A stretch of 64,000 nt of DNA from Cloeon dipterum (Eukaryota > Arthropoda > Insecta > Ephemeroptera > Baetidae): positions 31,613,883 through 31,677,882 of the forward strand of contig NC_088789.1 in assembly GCF_949628265.1 (NCBI RefSeq), in the 5' to 3' direction. The notes below the pieces were generated by a model that was not told the origin of the DNA, did not search any database, and worked only from the letters and a program-made list of their open reading frames with translations. Every line of letters starts with the position of its first letter. The stretch's first letter is position 1. Made by a program: the position numbers and the translations under genes. Below are positions 12,976 to 25,061 of this stretch, piece by piece.

Positions 12976-13357
12976 TTTGTGATGCAAGAGCAGTGTCTAA
13001 TTTAAAAAACTCTTTTTGAGCCGAAGCGGAACTCTGAAAAAGTGATCAAAAATGCTCATCGCTTGCCAACGCAAAGTGTCTTTCCGAACAAAGTGTGGGG
13101 CCAAGTGACAGATTTTGTGCAACACGATCTATTCTTAGAATGTAAATTAATTAATTTGCCATATCACTGGTGACGGGCGGGCTGTGAAATTACATAATTA
13201 ATTCCGAAAAGTGCCTATTTTCATTTTTTTTCACAGCCCTTGTGACTGGGTTTTCACATCACCAAAAGAAAGCTTGCTTTTAAACATAAGTTTGCATTTT
13301 TTATTGAATCGTTTCTCAATATAAAAAATATATATTTACACGGATCGAAGAGAGAAT
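12976..13357. other. Convergent 3' intergenic region
   Basis: The 3' ends of the CP2-like gene (+) and the EXOSC5-like gene (-) meet here within 382 bp. On the minus strand an AATAAA (plus-strand TTTATT at about 13300-13305) lies about 55 bp downstream of the EXOSC5 stop and is a likely polyadenylation signal. I see no clear AATAAA for the plus-strand gene here. Confidence 0.55.
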
Positions 13358-14289
13358 TTACAAAGTGGACGCGTACTTTCGCACAATGTCTCTGTAAAAG
13401 TCGAAGAGGAAGTCGGACGCCTGCCTGCACTTTTCCAAGCCATTGTTGTACGTCTGCACGGGAAACGTGCCCGAAGTGTACGACGCGATCACGTTTTTGT
13501 TGATGCTGTCAAAGGCGAACGTCAGGCTCGCTTTGCACTCCTGAAACAAAAATCAATAATTATATAGGTTGTTTAAATGAAAAAAATGTACGAATAAATA
13601 TATTTTCTAGACAATTAAATTGTTTCAATTATACACACTTTGAGTTTATCAGCGTCCGGATCGACGATGATCAGGTTGTCTTCCGTGACGCCGCAGGTGA
13701 CGGCCGCGAACAGGAATTTCATGGACACCCCGGAGTCCATCAGGGCCAAGCAACTGGCGTTGATCGAACACGCGAGCAACTAAAATTTTAATTTTTTACA
13801 TAAATTCCATATATGAGAATTAATTTCCCCTACTCCTCCTGAGTCCTCCATCTCCTGGAGGATGACCGAAATGGTCGTCCTCGGGTACAGGGTGGCGATC
13901 ATGGCCGTCTCGCAAGTGTCCCGGATGATGGTCTCGCGCAGCCGGTCGCTGGTGTTGGGCACGCCCGCCTTGGGCCGGAACACCGTGTCCACGTACGCCC
14001 GGTCCACCTGCAGCCGCTGCATTCGCACCTCGGACGGGCCGTACACCGCCGACATCACCACAGTGTGTCCTGAATGCCGTCAAAATATGTAATGATAAAA
14101 AAAATCATTTTTCCACCGAAACGAACCTTGTGTAAGGATTGCCGAGCCATCTGGCCTGGTGATGACGCCGAGTTCGCAGAGGATCGGACGCACTGAGCAC
14201 TCCTCCTTCTCGTCCGAATGCGTCCCGTTCGAGCTGTTACTGTTCATGGCTTCGAAATTGTGTTTGTAAACAAACAGAGCAGACGGCAT
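13358..14289 (-). CDS. EXOSC5: Exosome complex component RRP46 (EXOSC5)
   Basis: Minus-strand exons are 14289-14127, 14069-13834, 13779-13639 and 13540-13358. They join in phase to 240 aa, against 235 for human EXOSC5. The product is a catalytically inactive RNase PH-like subunit of the nine-subunit RNA exosome ring, acting in 3'-5' RNA processing and decay in nucleus and cytoplasm. Recognisable segments are RPILCELGVITRPDGSAILTQG, then VMSAVYGPSEVRM, then the PK.G.P......RE..IR motif and SVILQEMEDSG, then LLACSINASCLALMDSGV, and a C-terminal helix ending FYRDIVRKYASTL. An alternative start at 14247 (MNSNSS) gives 226 aa and removes a short N-terminal piece. Confidence 0.95.
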
Positions 14290-14983
14290 GCGACACGCGA
14301 GTCAGCTGGTTCCAGCTGGTTCACAAGCGACAGCGATGTTAAAGGGGGCGTGGCGCACCAATATCAAAGAATTTTAAGTAATAACTCTTGAAAGTATGAA
14401 ATTCTTTTGAAATTAATCGAAAATATTAAGAATTTTAATTGATTTTGGCTTCAGGCTTCAGAAAAATTCAAATCAAGATGAATTTTTAATTCTTCCAAAG
14501 CCTGATTGAACGGATTGAACGTTCCCGCCATGGAAAGAAGAAGTGGGACTGAGTAGGAGAGTAAGACAAGGATGAAATAATGAATAAAAAATAAGAAATA
14601 TTTAAGCTTGGGTCAAATTTTCAATTGTTTTTGTGTCAAATTCATGATTATTGAGGCTCAGTACGCGTTAAATCTCAAAAAATGAGCCAAAAGAAATGAA
14701 GAACTTGAACTCTCTTTCTTACTCTATTGGTTTTGGAGTGTATGAAAAGGAGTTAAAATTTTAAAATGAATTTATTTTATTAAATCCAACAAATTTCAAT
14801 CTAAATTAATTTCTCTGGTTAATTATTTAAATCAAACCTTAATCAAGTCAAATTGGTACGAAAATCTCCTTAATTTGCTTCAAGTACTGCTTTGATTTTC
14901 AACTCTCTTTCTCACCAATTCGCTCCCACTTGATGAAAGCTAATTGAATAATTGTAATAAGCGAGCAAGGCGCTAAAACGGGC
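14290..14983. other. Divergent intergenic region between EXOSC5-like and ZAD-ZNF genes
   Basis: These 694 bp separate two diverging genes and probably hold both promoters. The sequence is AT-rich, with CCAGCTGGTTCCAGCTGGTT-like text next to the EXOSC5 start (about 14301-14325). I found no convincing TATA box and no additional gene. Confidence 0.5.
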
Positions 14984-16250
14984 ATGGCTTTTAGCATGTT
15001 TCACGTGACGCCGTTGTGCCGATTGTGCGCGTGTCCGACGGCGGACGGCGCTGTCCGCGCTGTCCAAGTGGACAGGGAAAAGCTGCGGATTTTTGCTAAG
15101 AATTTCTTGCGCTCGAATTCCTCCGAAACGGTGCCGATGGACAAGGTCGAAGACGACGATTTGATCTGCTACTTTTGCATCTGGCAGACAGAGTTAGTTT
15201 TTTTCTTAACTTATGTATTCAAAATTAATTAAATTTTTGAAGGTTTCTAGCCCGGATGAACAATTTAGACGAGTCTCTGGCTTGGTGGCCGCGAAATTTG
15301 GAGTTGGACCGAGTGTCGGAAGAACTACGGAAACACTTTTACGGTCGGATTTATTTTAATGAATTTAATTATGTATTTGATAATAATTATTTTATTTTAC
15401 AGAGGGACATGCTAATCAGTGTTGGGTGCCCTTGGAGAAAATCCAGCTGCCGAGCAGAGTAGCCGACGAGGAAATAAACAAAGCAGAGACTGAGAAGAAA
15501 ATGAAAAAATGCTGTTTGTGCGGGGAAAAGGTTCACTACAGACAATTGACGAAACACATTCACACGCAACATAAAGATGCCATCAGGTGTGACAATAACA
15601 ACTGCAAAACTTACTTCCGCAACGTTGCAGAAAAGGACAGGCACGTGTGGGAGGTTCACGAGAAACCTCAGAAGGAGAAGAAAATCAACTGCCCCGTTTG
15701 CAGGAAGGAGATAGTCAGGGTGAATTACAGAAAGCACATCGGCAACCAACATCCTGATTTTGCGGTTCGGTGCAGGTTCTTCGCCTGCTGCGCTTACTTT
15801 AAATCGGAAACCGAGATGGCCGAACACTATTATTCCGCGCATGGAAAGGAATTGGAAAAGAGGAAGTTCGAGTGCGCGCACTGCGGCCATAGAAACGCGT
15901 TAAAGAAAACGCTCAAAATCCACATCGCTAAAACGCACTTTCCACGGAATTTCAAGTGCAAGCAGTGCCCGAAAATGTTTTCGTCTCAGCTCTTGGTGAC
16001 AAGCCACACCAAGAAGTTGCACACGTTCCATGTCTGCCAGCTTTGCCAAACTTCTGTCACTTACGGAATAAAAGATCGGCACAGGGTAATTCGCGAATGT
16101 CGACGCTGCGAGAAACAGTTCGAGTGCGGAGGCTTACTCAAGGTGCACCTGAAAACTTGCATGGAATACGATCGTTTTGAATGTGACAAGTGCTCAGCAA
16201 CATACACTGCCAAAAACAAACTCGATTCGCACAAAATGAAAAAGCATTAA
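14984..16250 (+). CDS. ZAD-type C2H2 zinc-finger protein
   Basis: Exons 14984-15192, 15243-15343 and 15403-16250 join in phase to 385 aa. The N-terminus has a ZAD-like Cys quartet: C12-x2-C15 and C62-x2-C65. ZAD domains dimerise and are typical of arthropod zinc-finger factors. From about residue 140 to the end there are eight or nine C2H2 or C2H2-like fingers, such as CCLCGEK...HIHTQH, CPVCRKE...HIGNQH, CAHCGHRN...HIAKTH, CKQCPKMF...HTKKLH and CDKCSATY...HKMKKH. Some fingers are irregular, with CxxxxC spacing or a final Cys in place of His. Linkers do not match the TGEKP type. A nuclear DNA-binding role is inferred from the family; no specific orthologue is recognised. Confidence 0.9.
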
Positions 16251-16399
16251 TTTTAGGTTTGATCCGCTACGCGCATAATGGCGGCCCCCAGCGTCTCAGT
16301 GGGAGCCGCTAATTTTTAATCTCCGTCCCATTTTAAAGACTCTTTACTGCTATTGTGCCTTCTACGAAAGATTTTTTGTACATACTTTGAGATTCAATT

Positions 16400-17560
16400 T
16401 TAAATATTAAAAAAAATGATTTTTAGGGTTCTTTGCGCCTCCAAATCTCGGGTTCTAGCCATCAGAATTTCAAAAACTACCAACCGTTGGACTCGTCTCA
16501 ACCTACACTAACCAGCTAAAGTTTTTTGGGGGTGCTCACCCCCATCCCCTTTGATCCCCATTGCTGCAATTTTTATAATAAGCGACCACCGTTCCTGGCG
16601 CCGCGCTCTATGTTGCATCTTTCAAGCTGTATGGCAACTTAGGGGTGAAAGGAAAACACCCCTTAACCATTTAGTTGGTTAGAACTGGTTAAAATGATTC
16701 CAACGGTGGGTAGTTTTTGCAAATGAGATGCTTAGAAGCCAAGATGTGGAGGTGCGAAATTTCGAAAAAAGCGAATTAATGTAATTTTTTCACTTTTTGT
16801 GATTTTTGCAACCCCTTATCTCGGGGTTTAACCATCATAATTGCGAAAAATACCCCTCGTTAGACTCCTCTCAACATCTTTTGAGCAGCTAAAGGGTTTA
16901 GAGGGTGCATAAACCCACCCCCTTTCATCCCCATTGCTGCAATTTTGATATTAAGCGATTGCCGTTCCTGGCGCTGCGCTCTATGTTGCATCTTTCAAGC
17001 TGTATGGCAACTAAGGGGTGGAGGGAAAACACCCCTTAACCTATTAGTTACTCAGAACTCGTTGAGATAATTCCAACGGTGGGTAGATTTTGCAAATGAG
17101 ATGCTTAGAACCCGAGATAAACAGTTGCAAAGTTTCGAAAAAATGCAAATCAATGTCAATTTTTTCATTTTGTGATTTTTGCACCTCCAAATCTTGGGAT
17201 CTAGCCATCAGAATTTCAAAAACTAGCCACCACTAGACTCGTCTCAGCCTCCACTAACCAGCCAAAGTGGTTTGGGGGTGCTCACCCCCATCCCCTTTGA
17301 TCCCCATTGCTGCAATTTTGATAATAAGCGACCACCGTTCCTCGCGCCGCGCTCTATGTTGCATCTTTCAAGCTGTATGGCAACTTAGGGGTGGAGGGAA
17401 AACACCCCTTAACCTTTTAGTTATTCAGAACTGATTAAGGTGATTCCAACGGTGGGTAAATTTTGCAATTTAGATGAATAGATCCCGAGATATAGAGTTG
17501 CAAAGTTTTGAAAAACGCGAAATTATGACAAAATTTTGCCATGTGGTTTGGTTTGGTTGG
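16400..17560. repeat. Three tandem copies of a dispersed repeat of about 372 bp
   Basis: The landmark 'TCTATGTTGCATCTTTCAAG' recurs near 16609, 16980 and 17354 (period about 372 bp). Each unit also carries 'TCGGGTTCTAGCCATCAGAA', 'GGGGGTGCTCACCCCCATCC' and 'CCCCATTGCTGCAATTTT'. Related, more degraded single copies occur at about 23975-24500, 42290-42560, 43795-44180, 50340-50640, 51590-51950 and 61070-61330. This is a genome-dispersed family of unknown type; no coding capacity is seen. It fills the space between the ZAD-ZNF gene and the end of the vanin-like gene. Confidence 0.8.
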
Positions 17561-17588
17561 TCAGGCCTTTAACCACGAAGAATCTATT

Positions 17589-17594
17589 TTTATT
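17589..17594 (-). promoter_or_regulatory. Likely polyadenylation signal of the vanin-like gene
   Basis: AATAAA on the minus strand, about 90 bp downstream of the stop codon at 17685. Confidence 0.45.
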
Positions 17595-17684
17595 GTATTA
17601 TAGACGAGATAAATAAAACTGCAGTGCTTTTTAAAAACGCTATATAATTTCCTCTAAATCAAACAATAAATAATTCATATAAAT

Positions 17685-20600
17685 TTAAACCAGTTTGGCG
17701 GCCAACGCAGCGAGAAGCATCAAGAAAGCACTTGACGCCTTTCCTAAGGTGCTCATATTTGGGCCAGCAGGCGGCGGTGGTGGGGGTGGGGGTGCAGGAA
17801 CGTCCGTCGCGGTCAGGGCGAAGGTTTTCACTTTGATGAATAGTCCACGAGGTACTTCATAGCTCACCGTGTAATTCCTGTAAAAAAAATCAATTTAATT
17901 TAAAATTATTCATCTTTTGCATGTACCTTTCGGAAATTTGTTCGGTTTTGAGGGTGCCAAGGCTGAGCGAGCTGAATATGCTGGGTTCGCCACTCATGGT
18001 GATCGGTCTGACTGAATTGGTGGAGAAGGAACCCTGCAGCGACAGCGAGGAGAAGGACACGGAGTTTGTGTAGGCGGTCTGATCCTTCGTGGCGGTGCAG
18101 TCGATCGCATTTTCGGCACCCCTGGCGCACGCGACCAGCCCGCACGTCTGCTCCAAAAAGATGGGCTGCGCGACGCCCTCGACTGTGCGGTTTCCGCCGA
18201 AAACCAACAGCTGAAACAACAAAAGGGCATAAAATTAAATTATCGCAGGGAGGATATTTGAACGGATTTTTTTAGCAAACGCTGTAAAAAGCGGTGAAAA
18301 AAATTAAACTGGGTTTGGGGTCGTCTTTTTTAATTAGTTTCGTTTAAAAACATTCAATAAATGATTACATTTCAGTTTAAAAAATCAGAAAGCAGAAGGT
18401 ACAAGAAAAACGCTCGCTGTTTTGGCGCGCAAAATGCAACGAATCAAAAGCGTCCCCCCTCTGACGTCACAGCCATGCTTCCTGCTTGGCATTGGCAGCT
18501 GATTGGGAGAAGCAGGCGACGGCAGAGACATCTGCTCAGCAAGCGCAGTGAAGCACACGCAGTTCTAGCAGTCACGTGACTCAATCCCGCAATCTCATTG
18601 GCTAAGAGCAAGCAAGCATCTCTCTCCCTTCCACTTTCTCCAAGCAGTGGCTCTGCTGCGCAGTGCGCATGTCACACTCCTTAGAGTGGGGGTATTAAAA
18701 GAGGAGGGAGAAGCAACAAACGCGCGTGCCTGCTCTTAGCCAATGTGATTGCGGGATTGAGTCACGTGACTGCTCCAACTGCGTGTGCTTCACTGCTCTT
18801 GCTCGGTATGCGCAGATATCGCTACTGTCGCCTCTGTGCTTGACATTGGCAGCTGAGAGAGCTGTGACGTCAGAGGAGTGACGCTTACGCAGAAGCGACC
18901 ATTAAATTCAAGCGTTTTGCGCGCCAAAACATCGTGCGTTTTGCTTTTGCGCCTCTTCTCTTACGTAAAAAAAACATTTTACGATCGGAAAATTATTAAT
19001 CCCACCTATTTCAACCCTCAGGAATCTATTGACATATAAGAATTAATTGTGGTTTCAGTGGGTGTTTAAAGGCGTCATTTTGAAATACTTATAACTGTCA
19101 AACATCCTTCTAAATAAAAAGCGCAATGAGAAATTTTACCCGATAGGCGACGCTGGTGGTGTCGGTCAGGGTGGTGGTTGTACTGTAGGTGAGATCGCAG
19201 CAGAAGGTTTCATGGCAGGCGCGAACCTGTCTGGACGTCGGGCTGAGCGGAACCTCAACCGATACGAATTTTGACAAATCGGCCGGAGCCACGCCCACCA
19301 CGTTATTTGGGTTATCCTGGCGCTTGCGGCGCCGCAGGGAGCTCAGGTCGCTCAACGTGTCGCCGATGGCCACGGAACCGCCGGAGACGCCACTAACCAT
19401 CTCGCTGCGGAGAAAGCCGCCGGAGAAGGAGCGGTAGGTGCCGATTCCCGAGTAGCCACGCTCGGGTTCCATGTAGTTGGCCGCCGCCAGGTACACTTTG
19501 TTCGCTTCAATCCACCCCTGGAATACGTTCACCGCTGTAAGGGAGAGGCAAAAGGTTATAAATGTAACGAAAAAATGATTTGTGACATGCAATAAGCAGT
19601 GTGGCTTTGGCGCGCAAAACGTTTGAATTTGGTCGCTACTGTGCATGCCCTCTGACGTCACAGCTCTCTCAGCAGTCAACACCAAGCATGGAAGCAACAG
19701 CTGGAGATGGCGACAGTAGCGACATCTGCGCATACCCAGCAAGAGCAGTGAAGCACAAGCAGTTGGAGAAGTCACGTGGCTCAATCCCGCCATTTCATTG
19801 GCTAAGAGCAGGAACACGCGTTTCTTGCTTCCCCTCCTCTTGTAATACCCCCACTCTAAGGAGTGTGACATGCGCAGCAGACTGCTTAGTTAGAGGGAGT
19901 GGAAGGGAGACTAGAGTGCTTGCTTGCTCTTAGCCAATGAGATTGCGGGATTGAGTCACGTGACTGCTCTTGCTGGGTATGAGCAGATGTCTCTGCCATC
20001 GCCTGCTCTCTCAGCTGCCAATGCCAAGGCTGTGACGTCAGAGGAGTGACGCTTGCTGAGTAGAGACCAAAAAATTTAAGCATTTTACGCGCCAAAGCAA
20101 CTAATGTTTGGTTTTGCGCCTCTGTTTACACATCAAAAAACTTTTTTAAATCGAAATAATTACTAATTCCCCCTATTTTGACCCTCAGGAATCGATTGGA
20201 ATACAAAAAATTGGGTTCCTGAGAGTTTTTAAATGTAATAAAAATTTAATTTAACCTTCGAAGTTTGCAACATGTTAAGAAAGAGTCGTTTCAATAAAAT
20301 GACGTCAGTTTACCGCATAGTTGACAAAGACATTATCTAGGCTGTTGTGATTTATACTAGAGCAATCGCTACTTTTATTGGCGTTGGAATTTAATCCTTG
20401 AATTGTTTGCCGCGGAATTGCTTCTATATAATTGACGTCACTGATAAGGAGTGATTGATCTTTTCCTTCTTCCTGACTCATTGTTTGATTTTCTATTACT
20501 CACAGAATTCGAAGGGCACGGTGTTGAGCCACGCGCCGTTGGTGATGAACTGGGTGACGTTTCTCCTGAGGAGCGACTGCGCCGGCTCCCTGAAGAGCAG

Positions 20601-22269
20601 GTCGTTGCCAGTCAGGAGCCCGAAGGTAAAGCCAGACGCCGTTGTGAACGTCGTCGGAGTCGCTTCGATCGGCCGGTTGATCACCGACCCTTGCTCGAGG
20701 GAATTGAAACGACGGTACCTTTGAAACAGAGGTTTAAATTAAATATTTTAATTAAAATATGAAACCTACTTGGCGATGAAGAATCCGTTCTTGTCGGTGA
20801 CGATTGTCGTGCTGAAAATATTGAAGCAGGAGGGGGCAGTTTCTCCCGTTTGACACTCTCTAGACTCCTTTTCCAGGACGGCGGCCACCAGGTAGACGAA
20901 GTTTTGCCGCGAAATGCACGATAGTTGCTTCATCAACTGCCGAAATGAAATGAAATGATTTAATTGAGCGCAAATATTATTTTTTAAGTCCATACCAAGT
21001 ACTCGAGGCCCTCATTGCCGCTGGAGCAGGGAAGCACGTTCTCGCCAGGGTCGCCAACCAGCTGGGCCATCACCAGGGCCAAGGGGCGTTCGTTCATCAC
21101 CCTGGTGGTGGTAAATGCGTATTCAGGCAGCACGAAAATTCTGTCCCTGTCCTGCGAGTTAAAATTGGGAAAAAAGGTCAAGAATTTTGATATTCTTTTG
21201 GTTATAAAAATTTTGCCCCTTGGGAAAAGGTCGTGCGACCTGAGAAAGGTCGGTGACTGGCCAAGGTAACAAATTGTTGGCGAGTATCGCTAATTGTGCT
21301 CGAAATTAGTTGAAAAAGCTTTGAAAACCGGATCTCAGGTCGCGGGGTACCCTGAAAAAGGTCTTTAGGGTACCGCAGGTCAAAGCCCCGTCCAAGACCT
21401 ATCTGATGAGGGGTCATGGTCGAGGATCAGATGAATGGCCGAATTTTAAGAAAAATAAAACTATTTTCATTACGTAAATCCGAAAAACCGTAAAAAATTA
21501 ATTTTAATTTTTCTATGGGCGCGAAAAATCTGAAAATCGGTTTCCAGACCGGGAGTAACCCTGCGCGTGCGATGAAGTCGTTAAAACCCGTTTGGAAAAA
21601 ATCTAGAATTTTTTTCTATTGGAGAAAGTGCAAAAATCACGTTTTCCAGACTTGAAAATCTTTCTTTTCCTAGAATTATGATCGGATTGGCTCGTATTTA
21701 GTCTCAAAATATTTCCAGATAAATTTCGCGCTGTTTTGAAGGTGAAATATCCGGGGAAAATCCGTGTCAAGGTGAAATACTTTGAATTTTTCGAAATTTC
21801 TGCCATTAAAAAATACGTAAAAATTCGAAAAATGGTTTGATTTTGGAAAAATGCACATGGACAGACTTGCAACACCGAGAGGCATCGATTGGTGGCGCAA
21901 CCGGCACCGTCTGGGCCCATAGCGCCCCACCTGGGCCCAAAAATACTTTTCTTATCATAAAAAAACCTCTAAGAGCTTTAGAAATAAAAAATTTTCACTC
22001 ACAATTACGCCAGTGTTTACGGTTGCGATTCTAACCAGATCCAGGTTTTCCTCCAGTATCTGTGTTGCGGTCAAAGACGTATTGTCCCATCCGACGGCGG
22101 TGAAGCCCATCACATTCAACTCGGCCACATTCTGAAAATTTAAAAAAATAGAAAAATTTGGCGTAATTTTAGAATAAAAACTAACCGAAGCCGCTGGAAT
22201 GGGAGGCTCAGTTTGCGCGTGGACGAAGCAGGCCGGGGAGAAGGCCACGAGGAGCAAGAGGAGCCGCAT
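17685..22269 (-). CDS. Vanin/biotinidase-like secreted protein, probable pseudoenzyme, GPI-anchored
   Basis: Minus-strand exons: 22269-22186, 22131-22003, 21151-20996, 20936-20770, 20718-20504, 19534-19140, 18210-17927, 17877-17685; they join in phase to 540 aa. A signal peptide (MRLLLLLVAFSPACFVHA) is followed by a nitrilase-like CN-hydrolase domain and a vanin C-terminal domain. The end has a poly-Pro spacer and a hydrophobic tail (SSAFLMLLAALAAKLV), as expected for a GPI signal. Vanins hydrolyse pantetheine with a Glu-Lys-Cys triad. Here Glu81 is present (VLPEYAF). The Lys position reads YRRFN (R182). The Cys position reads FGLLTGNDLLF (G216) where active enzymes have a Cys. Catalysis is therefore unlikely. 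RRRKR (about 318-322) looks like a furin site. Family assignment also rests on NGAWLNTVPFEF and WIEANKVYLAAANY. Confidence 0.88.
18390..18960. mobile_element. Foldback/MITE-like element with CRE, CCAAT and E-box motifs (copy 1)
   Basis: Lying in an intron of the vanin-like gene, this element has long inverted arms. The left arm runs TTTTGGCGCGCAAAA, CTGACGTCACAGC, GTCACGTGACTCAATCCCGC, CTCATTGGCTAAGAGC. The right arm carries the reverse complements in mirrored order and ends GCGCGCCAAAAC. A related copy is at 19600-20110 and a longer one at 25285-26270. TGACGTCA, CACGTG and ATTGG are promoter-type motifs. No transposase frame is present. Confidence 0.75.
19600..20200. mobile_element. Foldback/MITE-like element with CRE, CCAAT and E-box motifs (copy 2)
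   Basis: This is the second copy in the vanin-like gene, in the intron between the exons ending at 20504 and starting at 19534. It shares the TTTGGCGCGCAAAACG start, TCTGACGTCACAGC, AGTCACGTGGCTCAATCCCG, ATTGGCTAAGAGC and their inverted counterparts. The outer right flank (TTTTGACCCTCAGGAATCGATTGG) matches the true terminus seen in the 25285-26270 copy. Confidence 0.7.
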
Positions 22270-22683
22270 TATTTCGGCTGCTGCGAGCGCAAATCGAGCT
22301 TGGAATGAGCAACAATCGAGACGGCGCGCTGCTCAAATAAAATCCGATGCATGAGGCTTATCTGCAATTTTATCTCTTCGTCACACTAGTTCTTTTCATT
22401 GGAACCATAAAGCTTTAATAAATAAATAAAACGGAAGATAATCGAGTGATAAAGAGAGGATTTTATACCCAACCAATGTGCAATTTCCGTCTTTAAAGTC
22501 GTGACATAAAAAACTGCGATCTGCAAATATCTAAAGGCGATTAAATTTGAGCCATTATTATTTGGGACCCTTTGTTTTCGCAATTCCTGGATTAGTTTTG
22601 TTGGTTGTTGACCGCGTGAGTCACAATTATAGGCAACAGGTGACGCATCTTTTGGTTCTTTTCTAGAATTTTAATTTAATCGA

Positions 22684-23114
22684 CCAGTTGCATAAACACT
22701 TAGTTAGTTATTGAAGCCGCCAACAGATGGCGCAACCACAGACTTTCTCAAAAATTTTGTTTTAAGCGGTTTTAAGGCATTTCCGTTGCGATTTCAGACT
22801 CAATCTAGCTGTTTTACTTTTTTTTAATTAATCTGATTATTTTTGACGTGCTGAAAACCAAAATCGGTTCAGCCATTCGCCGTAGAAACGTTGGAAAAGA
22901 TTTTTTTATTTCAAAAAATAGTTTTTCACGATTCTACGGCAATTGGCTGAACCGATTTTGGTTTTCAGCACGTCAAAAATTAGCAAATTAATTGAAGAAT
23001 GCACAGTAGCTAGATTGAGTCTGAAATCGCAGCGAAAGTGCCTTAAAAACGAAAGTCTACGGTGGCGCCATCTGTTAATTGGCGGCTTCGAACACTTAGG
23101 GTTTATGCAACTGG
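22684..23114. mobile_element. 431-bp inverted-repeat element (MITE family M1)
   Basis: The ends are CCAGTTGCATAAACAC and GTTTATGCAACTGG in inverted orientation. The whole element is an imperfect palindrome: GCCGCCAACAGATGGCG mirrors CGCCATCTGTTAATTGGCGG, and CGTGCTGAAAACCAAAATCG mirrors the complement near 22955. No target duplication is obvious. Degraded right halves recur upstream of four ankyrin genes (about 30850-30995, 37700-37850, 47820-47960, 55605-55745), and a further relative lies at about 4925-5060. Confidence 0.75.
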
Positions 23115-24979
23115 TGAATTATTTAAATAAAAAAGGCTGTTTTTATTTAAAATTAAAATTTAACTTGTTTTTCTCTATTTAATTTAATTAGAAATGTTAA
23201 AAAAGGGATTTTTAGGCATATCACATGAGCTGTCAACGAGGCACGCCTTGTGTTTGCATTTGCATTGATAAAATATATAATTACCGCGATAAAGAGATCG
23301 ATATTCTGCTAATTTCTTGACAGGCGATGACGTTATAAAAATTAAATAAAGAGTTATACTCTTTAACACAGAGTCATTTTAAAAGAGATAATTTTTTAAG
23401 CAACGAGAATGACGTCAGTTTCAAGCCTTTTTCAAGCCATCAACTTCGATAATTTTATTTTTTAGATTAAAAAATAAATCCTGGAAGTAATTTTATGCGA
23501 AAATCCTCGGAAAATTCCTGTTAAAACCCAACTTTTCTTCAATAAAAATGCATTTATTGCATGAATAAAATGTATTTAAATTTTATTTCTCCTTTTTCCC
23601 ATTGATCGTAATTATTCTGATTTTATAAACTTTGGCAATGATCCAGTGCGGAGAGCTATTTTGTAAAATTGAGAGCGTCGCTTTATCGTTGGCCGACCTC
23701 GACGAGCGAGCAAACTGCGGATTCATCGAGCGCGAGGCAGGCGGCTCTCTCATTGTCAGGAGACGCGCGGCTGAATATCAACCCTTCGCTCTTTTTTCTA
23801 TTATTTATTTTACCGACGCCGAGCACAGCACACATTGCGCACGAAGAGTAAAGATCCAACCACCTTGAGAGCGAAAATTACGCATTCTCGCGGCCGATGC
23901 GACAACTAGGGTCCAGTGAATTGCAATAAATTTATTTAAAAAAAAAAATGATTTTTTGGGTTTTTAAATAGGTTTCAACGCTCAAATCTCAGCTTCTAAT
24001 GGTCCGATTTTCAAAAGCCACACATTTTTAGACTAGTCTCAACCTCCCTGAGATAGCCGAAGAGGTTTGAGGGTGCCAACCCTTCAACCCCTTTTTCTGC
24101 ACCCTAAAAAACCGGATTTTTTATAATTTTTACGGTGTTTGCACATCATTGCAGAGTCAAGTTGAGTGCTTCTCACCCCTAAACCACTTGAGCTCATTAA
24201 GGGATGTTAAGACGAGTCGAATAGCATGCAGTTTTTGTATTTTAAACCATTAAAACCCGAGATTTAGTTGACAAACTGGTATTTTTTTTATGGAAAAAAC
24301 TTTTTTCACCTAAACTCGGATTCTTAATGTCAAATTTATAAAAACTGCACACTGTTTGACTCGTTATATTGTCCCCTAAAAGCCAAAGCCACTATAGAGG
24401 GTGTTCAACCCCGTCGAAAATGGGGAAAATGCATTTTTCGCAGGTAAAAAAGGTGAGTAATATTTTACACCCTCTAAAACAAAAATTTTCTGCAGGGTTT
24501 CGATGCATTTTTTTAAATTAAATTATTAGGAAATATGATTTTAATATCTTTAATAGTAATTTAAAATGTTATAAATGTAAAAAAATAGTAAAACATTCCC
24601 ACCACTAGTTTTATTTTTAAAAATTAATTTTCCGTGACCACGCATGCACAGTTTTGTGATTCTAGAGAATTTTCCACCGCTAAATGAATTATTCAATTTC
24701 CATGCAGGAAAGGAAAAGTATAGAAAACGAGACAAAAGGCAAAGGAGATGATAGCTCAGCAGGTGTTCGCCTGACTTGCCACTCCAAGTTTCGAAAGACG
24801 AGACGAGCAGCTAATCCGAGTGTGCAAAAATTTGTGCCATGTTCGCCCGAGAAGATTCTTAACTCGCGATATATAATTAAAGCAGCCGCGAGACACAAAG
24901 GCTTCGCTTCGCAGGAGCTAAGCGGCCGCAAAGACGCGCCGCCGCCGCCACCACCACATTATTTCCCGTAACAATGACG

Positions 24980-25061
<82 letters not shown>

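Noticed and set aside
16400..17560. CRISPR-like or satellite array
   Set aside because: Only three units of about 372 bp with no spacer pattern, in a eukaryotic genome; relatives are dispersed singly, so it is a dispersed repeat.
23632..23868. 78-codon frame (MAMIQCGELFCK...)
   Set aside because: No domain, no splice-consistent extension, no neighbouring exon; kept only as part of the intergenic description.
24745..24815. tRNA-like text (GATAGCTCAGCAGGTGTTCGCC)
   Set aside because: It resembles an A box, but there is no matching D-stem partner, anticodon stem, GTTCGAATC-type B box or acceptor stem.
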